Of a DNA stretch of 64,000 nucleotides, positions 25,997-35,766 are shown one piece after another. How positions within the stretch are numbered: the stretch's first letter is position 1; each line of letters starts with the position of its first letter. The DNA is from JADCRZ01 sp037718865 (lineage in GTDB: Bacteria; Bacteroidota; Bacteroidia; Chitinophagales; Chitinophagaceae), in contig JBBJMP010000002.1 of assembly GCA_037718865.1 (NCBI GenBank), positions 1 through 64,000 of the forward strand, written 5' to 3'. The notes below the pieces were generated by a model. That model was not told the origin of the DNA. It saw nothing but the letters and a program-made list of their open reading frames with translations, and searched no databases. The position numbers and the translations under genes were made by a program.

Positions 25997-26310
25997 AGGA
26001 AAGTGGCAATAAGACAGAAGTGAGATGGGTAAACTTTTCAAATGGGAAAGGCAAGGAAATAATATTCGAATATGCTGATAGTTTGTTAAGTTTTTCCGCC
26101 TTGCCCTATAGTCTTGATGACCTGGACCCCGAAGCAGAAAAAAAACAATACCATAGCGGGGAGCTAAACAAACGGAATGAAATATACCTGCACATGGACC
26201 TGATACAAAGTGGCTTGCAAGGCATAGACTCCTGGGGTTCCATGCCCATGGAGAAGTACCGGGTACTTTTTAAAAATTATGAATACAGTTACTGGATAAG
26301 ATTTGAATAA
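25992..26310 (+). pseudogene. GH2 beta-galactosidase C-terminal fragment
   Basis: The frame reading QESGNKTEVRWVNFSNGKG and then SLLSFSALPYSLDDLDPEAE, HSGELNKRNEIYLHMDL and GIDSWGSMPMEKYR ends WIRFE-stop. This is the last ~100 residues of the Bgal_small_N domain of long GH2 beta-galactosidases. The catalytic barrel is gone. It is spliced directly onto the AlbA_2 fragment near 25994. Confidence 0.75.
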
Positions 26311-26765
26311 CTGACCATTAACTTCTATTTAAGTCTGGTCTCTAAAACTTATTTAGTTCAAGTAAGGTGAGGCGATTTCGATGAATTTTTTTATATTTCT
26401 TCTTGTAACCCAAAATTTAAGGAGATATTGATACAGTTTGTAGTTGCTTTTTTATTCTTCTAATCAAGGACTGCCCTCTTTTACCTTTTGCTGGAGGATT
26501 ATTTCTCCACTTTTTCAAAAGATGAGCAGGATAAATTTTTTGAAATAAATGCAACTCATTTTTATAAATTATAAATGAAAAGGTTATTGTTGATTAAGCT
26601 ACAATCTTTTGTTTAGTCGACGGCTGAAAAGCCGAATTTGATAACAGCAGGTATTATAAAAATTAAACAGATTAGATGTTGAATTACCGGTTTTTATGTA
26701 TTTTATGCTATAAAGTGTTTTGAATATTCCAGATTGTGAGATTTAAATTATCAGGTAAATTACCC
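26311..26765. other. Intergenic region, possible amidohydrolase tail
   Basis: No intact gene. A frame near 26468-26575 reads TALFYLLLEDYFSTFSKDEQ, then DKFFEINATHFYKL-stop, which resembles the end of amidohydrolase-type proteins (ending NAxxFYxL); it lacks a start and is probably another remnant. A small perfect hairpin, CGGCT-GAAA-AGCCG, lies near 26620-26633 without a T-run. Confidence 0.35.
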
Positions 26766-27629
26766 TTACTGTTTTTCGAAAAACAACCTCGGAGGCATTC
26801 CGTTAATTTTTTTAAATACCCTGTTAAAAGTTGTTACATTTTTAAACCCTGTTTCGTAAGATACAGATGACATACTTTTTAATTTTCCTTCCGATATTTT
26901 GTTACAAGCTTCACTTATTCTTATTTCATTAAGAAAACTGATGTACGTTTTGCTTGTTTGTTTTTTAAAATACCTGCAAAATGCCGGAACGGTTAAATGA
27001 GCCACAGCAGCAATTTGCCGAAGGCTGATGTTTTCTGAATAATTTGCAATGCTGTATTGGTATATATCATTCATCCTTAGTCCTTCAAAATCCGAGATTA
27101 AAAAGCCGGGCGTTGTGGTTGAAAGCATTTTCCATTTTCTGATACGAGCCATATTGTGCAACAGCTTTATAAAATCTGACATCAACAATCCTTTCCTGCT
27201 TTGCATTAAATGCAATATTTCTTTTGCAAGGTTATTTGATTCTCGTTGAGGAACCTTTAAGCCCCAAGCCGTTTTATCCAAAAAATATTTTATTTCTTTC
27301 ATCTCCGGCAGACAAAGGATATTTCCAAAAGATTCTTTCGGGTCGAAAAACAGACTTATAGAATGTATACTATTTTTATTTTTTTTAATAAAATACGCTG
27401 CATCACTTTTAAAAATATGCGGTTGCTCTGAACCAATAATATAAATGTCACCTGACTTGAATCTTTGCATATAATTACCAACAACCAGCGTGCCTTCACC
27501 TTTAAGAATCAATGCTATCTGTATCTCCTTATGCCGGTGAAGATAATTGTAGAAAAAGGGCAGCCTGTCTTCCTGCACTATTACAGAATGATCCGAAGTT
27601 TTAGGGATAGTAAATTGAATCACTTTCAT
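26766..27629 (-). CDS. AraC-family regulator, divergent from DapA-type gene
   Basis: Regulator of 287 residues: N-terminal cupin (HRHKEIQIALILKGEGTLVV and SGDIYIIGSEQPHIFKSD, residues ~30-80) and C-terminal HTH_18 (residues ~190-287, with ISLRQIAAVAHLTVPAFCRY and VSYETGFKNVTTFNRVFKK). It is divergent from the DapA-family gene across about 120 bp, a typical arrangement for a local activator. In Sphingobacteriia and Chitinophagia, close relatives with this N-terminus sit beside hydroxyproline-type catabolic operons as far as I recall, so it likely controls the DapA/dehydrogenase pair. Confidence 0.85.
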   Translation of the reverse strand: MKVIQFTIPKTSDHSVIVQEDRLPFFYNYLHRHKEIQIALILKGEGTLVVGNYMQRFKSGDIYIIGSEQPHIFKSDAAYFIKKNKNSIHSISLFFDPKESFGNILCLPEMKEIKYFLDKTAWGLKVPQRESNNLAKEILHLMQSRKGLLMSDFIKLLHNMARIRKWKMLSTTTPGFLISDFEGLRMNDIYQYSIANYSENISLRQIAAVAHLTVPAFCRYFKKQTSKTYISFLNEIRISEACNKISEGKLKSMSSVSYETGFKNVTTFNRVFKKINGMPPRLFFEKQ

Positions 27630-27749
27630 TATGCAAATATTACCAATATATTTAAATTAATTACTATTTTAGGGTAATATAGGTAAATATTCGATTAATA
27701 ATTTGTATCGCTCTTAGTAGATGTCGGTTTAAATTTGAAAAAAAAAGTT

Positions 27750-28670
27750 ATGAAAATCTCCTGGACTGGAATTTATCCTGCACTTACTACAAAATTTACT
27801 TCGGATGATAAACTCGATTTACCATTATTCGAAAAAAACCTGAACGTGCATATTGCAGCTGGAATAGATGGTGTCATACTTGGTGGAACGCTGGGAGAGT
27901 CAAGTGTTCTTTCTACAGATGAAAAAGAGGCCTTAGTAAAGTTTGCACTTAAAAAAGTTGACGGCAAATTACCTGTTATTTTAAATATTGCGGAAGGCAG
28001 TACCCGGGAAGCACTTCAGCAAGTTGAATATGCACAAAAATGGGGTGCACAGGGTTTAATGGTTCTGCCACCAATGCGATACAAAAGCGATCACCGGGAA
28101 ACAGTTCAATGGTTTAAGACAATTGCAAATGCAACAGATTTGTCGGTAATAGTTTACAATAATCCTGTAGATTATAAAACGCTCATCACTTTAGACATGT
28201 TTGATGAATTACAAGTGTGTAAAAATATTGAAGCAGTAAAAGAATCTACAAGAGATGTTACAAATGTAACCCGGATGCGTAATCGTTTTGGTGATAGATA
28301 TAAAATATTATGTGGAGTAGACACCTTGGCAATGGAAGAGCTGTGTCTCGGGGCTGATGGTTGGGTTGCTGGCCTGGTTTGCGCATTTCCCGCAGAAACG
28401 GTGGCTATATATCGTTTGGTAAAAGCTGGAAGAATAGAGGAAGCTGTAAAAATATATCGTTGGTTTATGCCATTGCTTGAATTGGATATTCATCCAAAAT
28501 TAGTTCAATACATTAAACTGGCTGAAGAGCAGGCAGGTATTGGAAGTGAGGCGGTAAGGGCACCGAGACTGATTCTGGAAGGAGATGAAAGAGAAGAAAC
28601 TTTAAAAACAATCAATGATGGAATTGCTTCAAGGCCTGAGCTTCCTGATTATTTGTCTATAAAATTATAG
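27750..28670 (+). CDS. DapA-family lyase/deaminase (hydroxyproline or keto-deoxy sugar type)
   Basis: Cytoplasmic (beta/alpha)8 class I aldolase-superfamily protein of 306 residues. Visible residues are Lys164 in IEAVKEST (Schiff base), Tyr136 in VIVYNNP and the GGTLGESS loop near residue 45. It is not the lysine-pathway DapA. Followed by an alpha-ketoglutarate-semialdehyde-type dehydrogenase, it best fits delta-1-pyrroline-4-hydroxy-2-carboxylate deaminase of trans-4-hydroxyproline breakdown or 2-keto-3-deoxy-L-arabonate dehydratase. The ATG at 27750 is preferred to the TTG at 27735. Substrate choice is inference. Confidence 0.75.
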   Translation: MKISWTGIYPALTTKFTSDDKLDLPLFEKNLNVHIAAGIDGVILGGTLGESSVLSTDEKEALVKFALKKVDGKLPVILNIAEGSTREALQQVEYAQKWGAQGLMVLPPMRYKSDHRETVQWFKTIANATDLSVIVYNNPVDYKTLITLDMFDELQVCKNIEAVKESTRDVTNVTRMRNRFGDRYKILCGVDTLAMEELCLGADGWVAGLVCAFPAETVAIYRLVKAGRIEEAVKIYRWFMPLLELDIHPKLVQYIKLAEEQAGIGSEAVRAPRLILEGDEREETLKTINDGIASRPELPDYLSIKL

Positions 28671-28799
28671 TAAAGCCGGGAGGGATTTTTTAAAATTATC
28701 TCTTTTATACTTATCTGCGTGTAAGAACACTATAAGAAATATTTTGTTTTATTGGAGTTCGCCGATAGCAATTGTCAATGACCTTAAAAAATTAATGAA

Positions 28800-30237
28800 A
28801 TGTTTAAAGATGCTACTTCAGAAGAAATAAATAATGCATTGACAAATGCCTGGCAGGCGTTTCATCAATATAGAAAAATGCCTTTGAAAAAGCGGGCAGA
28901 ATTTATGCGAGCCGTGGGGGAAGAATTGAAAGGCATGGAAGATGAGTTGGTTGAGACAGCAATGATGGAAACGAATTTGCCTGAAGCAAGGTTAAGAGGA
29001 GAATTGGGCAGAACTATTTTTCAATTGAATCAATATGGGGCAGCAACAGAAAACGGTGAATGGTTAGAGGCAAGTATTGATACAACTGTTCCGGGCAAAC
29101 AACCAGCTAATCCCGACATTCGAAAAATGATGATTCCTCTTGGGCCTGTGGTTGTATTTGGTGCAAGTAATTTTCCCTTCGCCTTTTCAACAGCGGGTGG
29201 GGATACAGCCTGTGCATTGGCTGCCGGTTGTCCGGTAATTGTAAAAGCGCATCCTGCACATGCTCAAACTTCTGAAAGCGTTGCCATGGCTATTTTAAAA
29301 GTAGCAAGAAAGCAAAACATGCCTGAAGGTATTTTTGCTCATATTCATGGAGCAGGTATACAAGTAGGTAAAGCTTAAGGGTGGAAAGCAATTGTTCGAT
29401 TGGGGCAATCAGCGGGAAGTTCCAATCCCTGTTTTTGCTGAAATGGGAAGCATCAATCCGGTATTTTTATTACCCGAAAAGTTGAAAGCTTCTCATGACG
29501 AAATTGCCACAACTTATGCTGGTTCTATCACCCAGGGAGTTGGACAATTTTGCACCAATCCCGGATTGCTAATAGGCATGGAAGGTGATGATCTGCAAAA
29601 ATTTATTAATATACTTGGTAGGGAAATTGATAAAATTGCTCCCGCCAAAATGTTACACCAGGGCATAGCTAAGTCTTTTAATGAAAACAGGAATATAGCG
29701 TTACAGCAAAATAATGTAACAACAATAAATTTTTTGGCTGTTTCTAAAAATGAATGTGAAGGAACCCCCACCATTGCAAGCGCAAGCGGAAAGGATTTTC
29801 TGAGTAATCCGGTCTTGCACCAGGAAGTTTTTGGCCCCTATTCTTTAGTGGTTCGTTGCAAAGACATGGAGGAAATGAATGAAGTGGCTCAACACCTGGA
29901 AGGGCAATTGACTTGTACTTTGATGGCTACAGAAAACGATATTATTTCCAATGAGGAACTGATAGAATCTATAAAAAATATTTGCGGAAGATTTATTTTA
30001 AATGGAGTGCCAACAGGTGTAGAAGTTTGCCTCAGCATGCATCATGGTGGACCATTTCCGGCAACAACCGATTCAAGATTCACTTCTGTTGGCGCTGATG
30101 GAATTAAACGTTTTGCAAGACCGATTGCTTTTCAAAACTGTCAGAATAAATTGTTGCCGGATGAATTAAAAAACGAAAACCCATTGCATATTTGGAGGAG
30201 AGTAAATAACGAGTTGACAAAGGATGTAATTCAATAA
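28800..30237 (+). pseudogene. Alpha-ketoglutarate-semialdehyde-type dehydrogenase, internally deleted
   Basis: Two consecutive frames make one NADP-dependent aldehyde dehydrogenase of the 2,5-dioxovalerate group. The first (28800-29378) carries GASNFPFAFSTAGGD and ends GIQVGKA-stop. The second resumes at GGKQLFDWGNQ and keeps the Glu in FAEMGSINP and the catalytic Cys in GQFCTNPG, ending at 30237. Between GKA and GGK the family has about 17 residues including GFTGS; these are missing, and the frame changes by one. A deletion of about 50 bp explains both. The lost segment contacts the cofactor, so two split proteins are unlikely to work. Confidence 0.85.
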
Positions 30238-30419
30238 TAGTTGTTTAAAATAATCTTTAACCAGGATTTATTATAATACGGATCGATAAAGGCAGATAAA
30301 ATTACAATCTTGTGCTTAATTTGTTTATAGACAACAGCTTCTTTTTAGTATATTTATTACAGATAGCATTGATACCAAAACTTAACTAACATATCATTTT
30401 TAACTTAAATTCTTATAAA

Positions 30420-31298
30420 ATGAAACCCACACTAAGAAAGGCAATTCCTGAAGTTGAAAGTTCGTTTGTAGTAAGAAGAGATATAGGGCCAAACATGAAA
30501 AATAATTGGCATTACCATGCCGAATGTGAATTGCTATGTATTAAAAAAAGCTTTGGCACGTGGTTAATAGGTGATTATAAAGGAAGTTTCGAAAGCGGCG
30601 ACATTATTCTTTTAGGTTCGGGAACACCGCATTCGTACAGGCATGAAGAGAAATATATCAAGGGAGAAGTATGTCAACAGGGTGAGGCACTCGTGACCTT
30701 ATTTTCGCCTGAGATATTTGGGGATGCATTTATAAATCTGCCTGAATCAAAGGAAATAAAAAGCCTTCTTGAATTAAGTAAAAGAGGCCTTAAGATGACG
30801 GGCAATACCAAAAAGAATGTTGGTGTACTTATGGAAGAAATACAGCAGGCCGAAAAAGGCAGAAAACTGATTAATCTTCTTACCATACTTCAATTGATTA
30901 CAGAACAAAATGAGTACGAAATATTAGCAACTGAAGGATATGCCTGCCCCATGGAGAAAATCAATAATGACAGGATTAGTTTGATCATTCAATACACATA
31001 TTACAATTATCATAAACAAATTACTATAGAAAAAATTGCTTCTATGGTAAATATGAGCACACATTCTTTTTGCCGGTTTTTTAAAGAAAAAACAAAAAAG
31101 ACTTATATGCAGTTTTTGATGGAAGTAAGAATTGGACAGGCCTGCAAGTTATTAATTGACGATGATATGCATTCAGCAGAAGTTGGATATACTTGTGGAT
31201 ATAACAGTATTTCTCACTTTAATCACCAATTTAAGACTATAAAAAATAAATCCCCTCTTGAGTATAAGAAAAGCTACATGAATTTGTTAAATGACTGA
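30420..31298 (+). CDS. AraC-family regulator at the head of the glycan locus
   Basis: Regulator of 292 residues with a cupin N-terminus (NWHYHAECELLCI, then SGDIILLGSGTPHSYRHEE) and a C-terminal HTH_18 (ITIEKIASMVNMSTHSFCRF, then VGYTCGYNSISHFNHQFK). It lies 240 bp upstream of the first GH29 gene on the same strand. No hybrid two-component regulator or ECF sigma/anti-sigma pair is seen in the window, so this protein is the best candidate for local control of the locus. It shares layout but little sequence with the divergent AraC at 26766. Confidence 0.85.
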   Translation: MKPTLRKAIPEVESSFVVRRDIGPNMKNNWHYHAECELLCIKKSFGTWLIGDYKGSFESGDIILLGSGTPHSYRHEEKYIKGEVCQQGEALVTLFSPEIFGDAFINLPESKEIKSLLELSKRGLKMTGNTKKNVGVLMEEIQQAEKGRKLINLLTILQLITEQNEYEILATEGYACPMEKINNDRISLIIQYTYYNYHKQITIEKIASMVNMSTHSFCRFFKEKTKKTYMQFLMEVRIGQACKLLIDDDMHSAEVGYTCGYNSISHFNHQFKTIKNKSPLEYKKSYMNLLND

Positions 31299-31538
31299 TG
31301 CAGTATAAATTTTGTACAAATTCTTCTTCGTTTTATTTACGGAAATATTATATCTGCTATTTTTAAAATCCATTCTTCATACTTCAATTTGATCAACTTA
31401 CAAATTCAATTATAAAATGATTTTGTGAGGCTGTTTGGTGTTTGTTATTAAATGGTAAAATACTACAAGCTTTTGGACGAATCAATGAATCATTTAGTCG
31501 TATGTTAAAAGACATTTGTTTAAATAAAAGAAAATAAG

Positions 31539-33044
31539 TTGAAGACAGTCAGGGGTATCGTATTATTTGCATTAATGGCATTGTGTTGGATTCCTGCAAC
31601 GGCACAGGAGGCCTGTCAGGCCAATTGGGAATCCCTAAAAAAATATGAAATTCCTGAATGGTTTCGGGATGCCAAATTCGGCATCTTCATTCATTGGGGA
31701 GTATATGCAGTGCCGGCTTACGGTGGTGGCGGAATTTTTGGAGAATGGTATGGTAATGATATGTACCAGATTGGCTCGGCAGCCTATAAACATCATCTTG
31801 CCACTTATGGCCCAAAAAATAAATTCGGGTACAAAGATTTTATTCCAATGTTTAAAGCAGAAAAATTTGATCCGGATGCCTGGGCAAAACTTTTTAAGGA
31901 TGCCGGAGCAAAATATGTAGTGCCAGTTGCAGAGCATCACGATGGTTTTGCGATGTACAACACAAGTATGTCAAAATGGAATTCAGTTGAAATGGGTCCC
32001 CATCGTGATATCATTGAAGAACTCTCAAAATCAATTCGCAAGGAAGGGATGATCTTCGGCCTATCATCTCACCGGGCAGAGCATTGGTACTTTTTTCACA
32101 ACGGGCGCTTAATTAAATCTGATGTGAATAATCCGGAATATGAAGATTATTATGGCCCTGCAGCCGGGGGAGAAGATTCCCTGGAAACCACAAAAATAGG
32201 TACAGAGTTTTTGAATGACTGGCTGCTTCGGAATGTTGAGTTGGTTAACAAATATCATCCGCAAGTATTTTGGTTCGACTGGTGGTTGGATAATCCAAGT
32301 TTTAAACCATATCTAAAATCGTTTGCTTCCCACTATTACAACACCGCAAAAACATGGGATAAAGAGGTAGTACTGAATTATAAAAATAATGCCTTTCCTG
32401 ACAGTGCTGCTGTGTTGGATATGGAAAGGGAAGGTCAGCCGGGAATTAGGGCATTGGCCTGGCAATCCGACGATGCGTTGGGAAACAGGTCCTGGGGATA
32501 TATCGAAGGCGATCATTATAAAACGCCACAATTTCTGGTAACTGAATTAATAGATATCGTAAGTAAAAATGGCAATCTCTTGCTCAATGTAGGGCCAAAG
32601 GCAGATGGTACCATTCCGCCGGAACAGGCAGATTTATTGTTAGCGATGGGAAAATGGTTAGGTGTAAATGGAGAAGCAATTTATGGTACCCGGCCGTGGA
32701 AAGTATTTGGAGAAGGCCCTGTAGTAACTGAAATTGTAGACCAGGCAAACAAAAGGCCAGATCAGGCACTTACGAAAACTGTCTCTTTTACTTCAGCGGA
32801 TATCCGCTTCACTATGAAAGGAAATATCGTTTATGCCATGCCATTAGCGATACCATCGGGCAAAATTTCCATCAGCTCATTGTCGTCAAAAAATCAAGAT
32901 CTCAAAATTGCATCGGTTGAATTGGTAGGCAGTATAGAAAAAATAAACTGGTCGCAACAACCTGACGGATTGATCATTCAGGCTCCAAAACAATATCCCT
33001 CAGCGTATGCGCCTGCTTTTAAAATAAGGTTTAAGACTGAATGA
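31539..33044 (+). CDS. GH29 alpha-L-fucosidase (copy 1), secreted
   Basis: Retaining exo-alpha-L-fucosidase-family enzyme of 501 residues with a signal peptide cut after IPATAQ (about residue 23). GH29 landmarks are PEWFRDAKFGIFIHWGVYAV, VPVAEHHDGFAMY and WSYxxGD-like WGYIEGDHY. The probable nucleophile is Asp247 in VFWFDWW. The C-terminal ~100 residues form the beta-sandwich. The start is TTG at 31539; no ATG precedes the signal peptide. Target would be terminal alpha-L-Fuc or a related L-sugar on a plant glycan. It opens a run of 17 same-strand genes. Confidence 0.88.
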   Translation: MKTVRGIVLFALMALCWIPATAQEACQANWESLKKYEIPEWFRDAKFGIFIHWGVYAVPAYGGGGIFGEWYGNDMYQIGSAAYKHHLATYGPKNKFGYKDFIPMFKAEKFDPDAWAKLFKDAGAKYVVPVAEHHDGFAMYNTSMSKWNSVEMGPHRDIIEELSKSIRKEGMIFGLSSHRAEHWYFFHNGRLIKSDVNNPEYEDYYGPAAGGEDSLETTKIGTEFLNDWLLRNVELVNKYHPQVFWFDWWLDNPSFKPYLKSFASHYYNTAKTWDKEVVLNYKNNAFPDSAAVLDMEREGQPGIRALAWQSDDALGNRSWGYIEGDHYKTPQFLVTELIDIVSKNGNLLLNVGPKADGTIPPEQADLLLAMGKWLGVNGEAIYGTRPWKVFGEGPVVTEIVDQANKRPDQALTKTVSFTSADIRFTMKGNIVYAMPLAIPSGKISISSLSSKNQDLKIASVELVGSIEKINWSQQPDGLIIQAPKQYPSAYAPAFKIRFKTE

Positions 33045-33169
33045 ATTGGTTAAACAAATGTCTTCGAAAACCCATCATTTAAAAGAAGAAAGGAGTTGTT
33101 GTCAGGAAATTTCATAATTGAAATTTCATTAAAAATGTATTTGAGTCATCACTTATTAGTGCTAATAAA

Positions 33170-35623
33170 ATGAAAAGAGTAACCTGTTTTAAAATTTTGT
33201 TCCTGTTCTTTTTTTTAAGTGTGCGCCTCGAAGGAACGGCTCAAAAATTAAAGTCTCCGGAGAGAGGATTTGTCAGTTCTAAACCAGCCACTAATTGGGA
33301 AGAAGGACTTATCAGCGGAAATGGAACTATCGGCGTAAATGTGCTAAGCCGACCGTTGGATGAAACCATCATTTTCAGTCATGCGAAATTATTTCTTCCT
33401 ATAAGAAACCCTGTCATGCCACCTGATAACGGTGACCGTATCTGGGAGATCAGGAATCTTATTGACAGGGGATTGTACAAACAGGCTACTGAATTGGCGG
33501 CTCAGTTTTCCGGCCAGACTGATTTCTACGGACCTGACCCATTTGTACCTGCTTTTGATATGAATATCCACATGAGTTCCAAAGGGGATGTAAGGGATTA
33601 TGTGCGCTCTGTGGATTTTAAAACCGGCGAGGCAAAAGTGCAATGGACAGATGACAGAGGCAGGTTTGAACGCAATATCTTTGTTTCCCGTGCCGATAGT
33701 CTTGTAGTATTAATGATTTCAGGACCGAAAGGATCGCTTGATTTTACATTTGATCTTGATTCAAGAAAGCCAGACAATTCGCTGGATATTGGAACACTTG
33801 TTTATTCGTACGACCGGTATAAAGAATGTATCAGCGATGTGAAACAGGACGTGAAGGATAAGGCTATTGTTTATCGTAATCGTTTTACTAAAGCGTATCC
33901 CGGAAGTGTTCATGCGCTGGAAGGAGTCGCAAAAGTTATTTATAATAATGGGACTCTGGTAGAGAATAAAAAGTCTATAGAAATTTCCGGCGCAGATAAA
34001 GTTTTGATCCTGATAAATATTGGAATGTTGTATAATCCTGTGGCATCCCAGGAACAAACCATAAAGAATCAAATGGCCAACCTGCCTGCGGATTATGATG
34101 CCCTGGTTAAAAGACATGCTGCTATTCACGGAGAAATATTTAGCCGGATGAAGCTCGATCTTGGAGGTGAAAAAGAAAGAAATCTTACCACAGAAGAACT
34201 CATCAGCAAATCGTCGATGGATAATATGAACATGGCATTGATAGAAAAAGAATTTGATGCCGGCAGATACAATATTCTTAGCTGCATGGGCGAGCGGCCG
34301 CCAGCCCTGGCCGGTATTTGGGGAGGCACTTATACTCCACCATGGTCAGGGGACTATACTCATAATGGCAACGTGCAGTCAGCAATATCAAGTGTGTTAA
34401 TGGGCAATATGCCCGAATTAATGATGGCATATACCAACTATATGGAATCTATTGTGCACTATTTAGAAATTAATGCGAAAAATATGTTTGGAGCAAGAGG
34501 AATTGTTCTTCCTTCAAGGTCATCAACAACAGCTTTTAATAATGCCCTGAATCCTTCTTTTGCCGGCGGTTTCTGGGTGGCAGGTGCAGCATGGGCTTCA
34601 CACTATTTTTATGATTACTATTTGTACACAGGCGATAAGCAGTTTCTTGCTGAACATGCTCTTCCTTTCATGGAAAAATCTGTTTTATTTTTCGAGGATT
34701 ATTTGTACATCGGGCCTGATGGAAAATATATTTTCTCCCCAACACAGTCTCCTGAGAACACACCAAAAAATTCAAACTCCCAAGGGTCATTCAATGCAAC
34801 AATGGATATGGCCGCAGCCAAAGAACTCATTGAAAATACAATCACAGCCTCACAAACTCTAGGAATTAATTCGGATAAAATTGAGTTGTGGAAATCAATG
34901 CTTAAAAAAATGCCCGGTTACATGATCAATGAAGAAGGCATGGTAAAAGAATGGCTAACACCGAAACTTGAAAATAACGATGACCACAGGCATTCATCCC
35001 AACTGTATGCTTTGTACGATGGTATATCTCCTGAAATTGCCAATAGTCCTGAATTAATAAAAGCGTTCAAGAAAAGTATTGAGCATAAATTAAACAATCA
35101 TTGGAGGAATAATAAGTTGGGCTACATGTCATTTGGTATTGTGCAATTGGGGCAGGCCTCTGCGAGTTTAGGTGAAGGTGAACTCGCTTACGAATGCCTC
35201 AAATATTTGGTGAATCGTTTTTGGCTAAGCAACCTTGCTTCCATGCATAACCATCGTACGCTTTTTAATATGGATGTGAGCGGAGGCATGCCTTCAGTGA
35301 TTATTAAAATGTTGGTTTATTCTGATGATGGCCTTATTAAACTTTTACCGGCTTTACCCAAAGAATTATCCAAAGGATCAATTGAAGGGGTTCTTTGCAG
35401 AGGCCAGGTTGAAATTGAAAAGCTGAGTTGGAACAATAAATCGCTTACAGTAAGAATGAAATCTCTAAAAGATCAAAATGTTACGCTGGTATTGCCATCC
35501 GCAATAAAAAACATCGATACTAAAAATAATAGTATCGAAATAAAAAAATCTGGCGAAGACGATAGAAGATTGATTCATCTTCCTGCGATGAAGACAGTGG
35601 AATTGACCATTCATTTAAAATAA
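33170..35623 (+). CDS. GH95-like glycoside hydrolase, secreted
   Basis: Large secreted protein of 817 residues with a signal peptide ending at about EGTAQ. The N-terminal super-sandwich begins PATNWEEGLISGNGTIGVNV, equivalent to the PAxxWxEALPxGNGxLGAMV start of GH95. A central (alpha/alpha)6 barrel occupies residues ~330-700, and the end GLIKLLPALPKELSKGSIEG matches GH95. GH95 enzymes are inverting alpha-1,2-L-fucosidases or alpha-L-galactosidases. Here the N-terminal motif is diverged, so L-galactose or another L-sugar is possible. It follows GH29 after 125 bp. Confidence 0.72.
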   Translation: MKRVTCFKILFLFFFLSVRLEGTAQKLKSPERGFVSSKPATNWEEGLISGNGTIGVNVLSRPLDETIIFSHAKLFLPIRNPVMPPDNGDRIWEIRNLIDRGLYKQATELAAQFSGQTDFYGPDPFVPAFDMNIHMSSKGDVRDYVRSVDFKTGEAKVQWTDDRGRFERNIFVSRADSLVVLMISGPKGSLDFTFDLDSRKPDNSLDIGTLVYSYDRYKECISDVKQDVKDKAIVYRNRFTKAYPGSVHALEGVAKVIYNNGTLVENKKSIEISGADKVLILINIGMLYNPVASQEQTIKNQMANLPADYDALVKRHAAIHGEIFSRMKLDLGGEKERNLTTEELISKSSMDNMNMALIEKEFDAGRYNILSCMGERPPALAGIWGGTYTPPWSGDYTHNGNVQSAISSVLMGNMPELMMAYTNYMESIVHYLEINAKNMFGARGIVLPSRSSTTAFNNALNPSFAGGFWVAGAAWASHYFYDYYLYTGDKQFLAEHALPFMEKSVLFFEDYLYIGPDGKYIFSPTQSPENTPKNSNSQGSFNATMDMAAAKELIENTITASQTLGINSDKIELWKSMLKKMPGYMINEEGMVKEWLTPKLENNDDHRHSSQLYALYDGISPEIANSPELIKAFKKSIEHKLNNHWRNNKLGYMSFGIVQLGQASASLGEGELAYECLKYLVNRFWLSNLASMHNHRTLFNMDVSGGMPSVIIKMLVYSDDGLIKLLPALPKELSKGSIEGVLCRGQVEIEKLSWNNKSLTVRMKSLKDQNVTLVLPSAIKNIDTKNNSIEIKKSGEDDRRLIHLPAMKTVELTIHLK

Positions 35624-35766
35624 GACAAACAAAGTGGTGATTTTTGGTTAACGCTTTTCAGAAAAACAAATGAACTGGACTTTCTAAATGAAACAGAGAA
35701 AATTAAAAAGGGTTAAGTATATTTTTCATTTTAAAAGATTGGAAGAAAAAAATATAAACAATTGAA

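Noticed and set aside
25140..26310. A functional Argonaute/Schlafen defence system
   Set aside because: All parts are short fragments with frameshifts and abrupt junctions; no complete domain remains.
28800..30237. Aldehyde dehydrogenase as two separate, functional half-genes
   Set aside because: The GFTGS-containing segment is missing at the junction and the second half has no plausible start near its beginning, so a split enzyme is unlikely.
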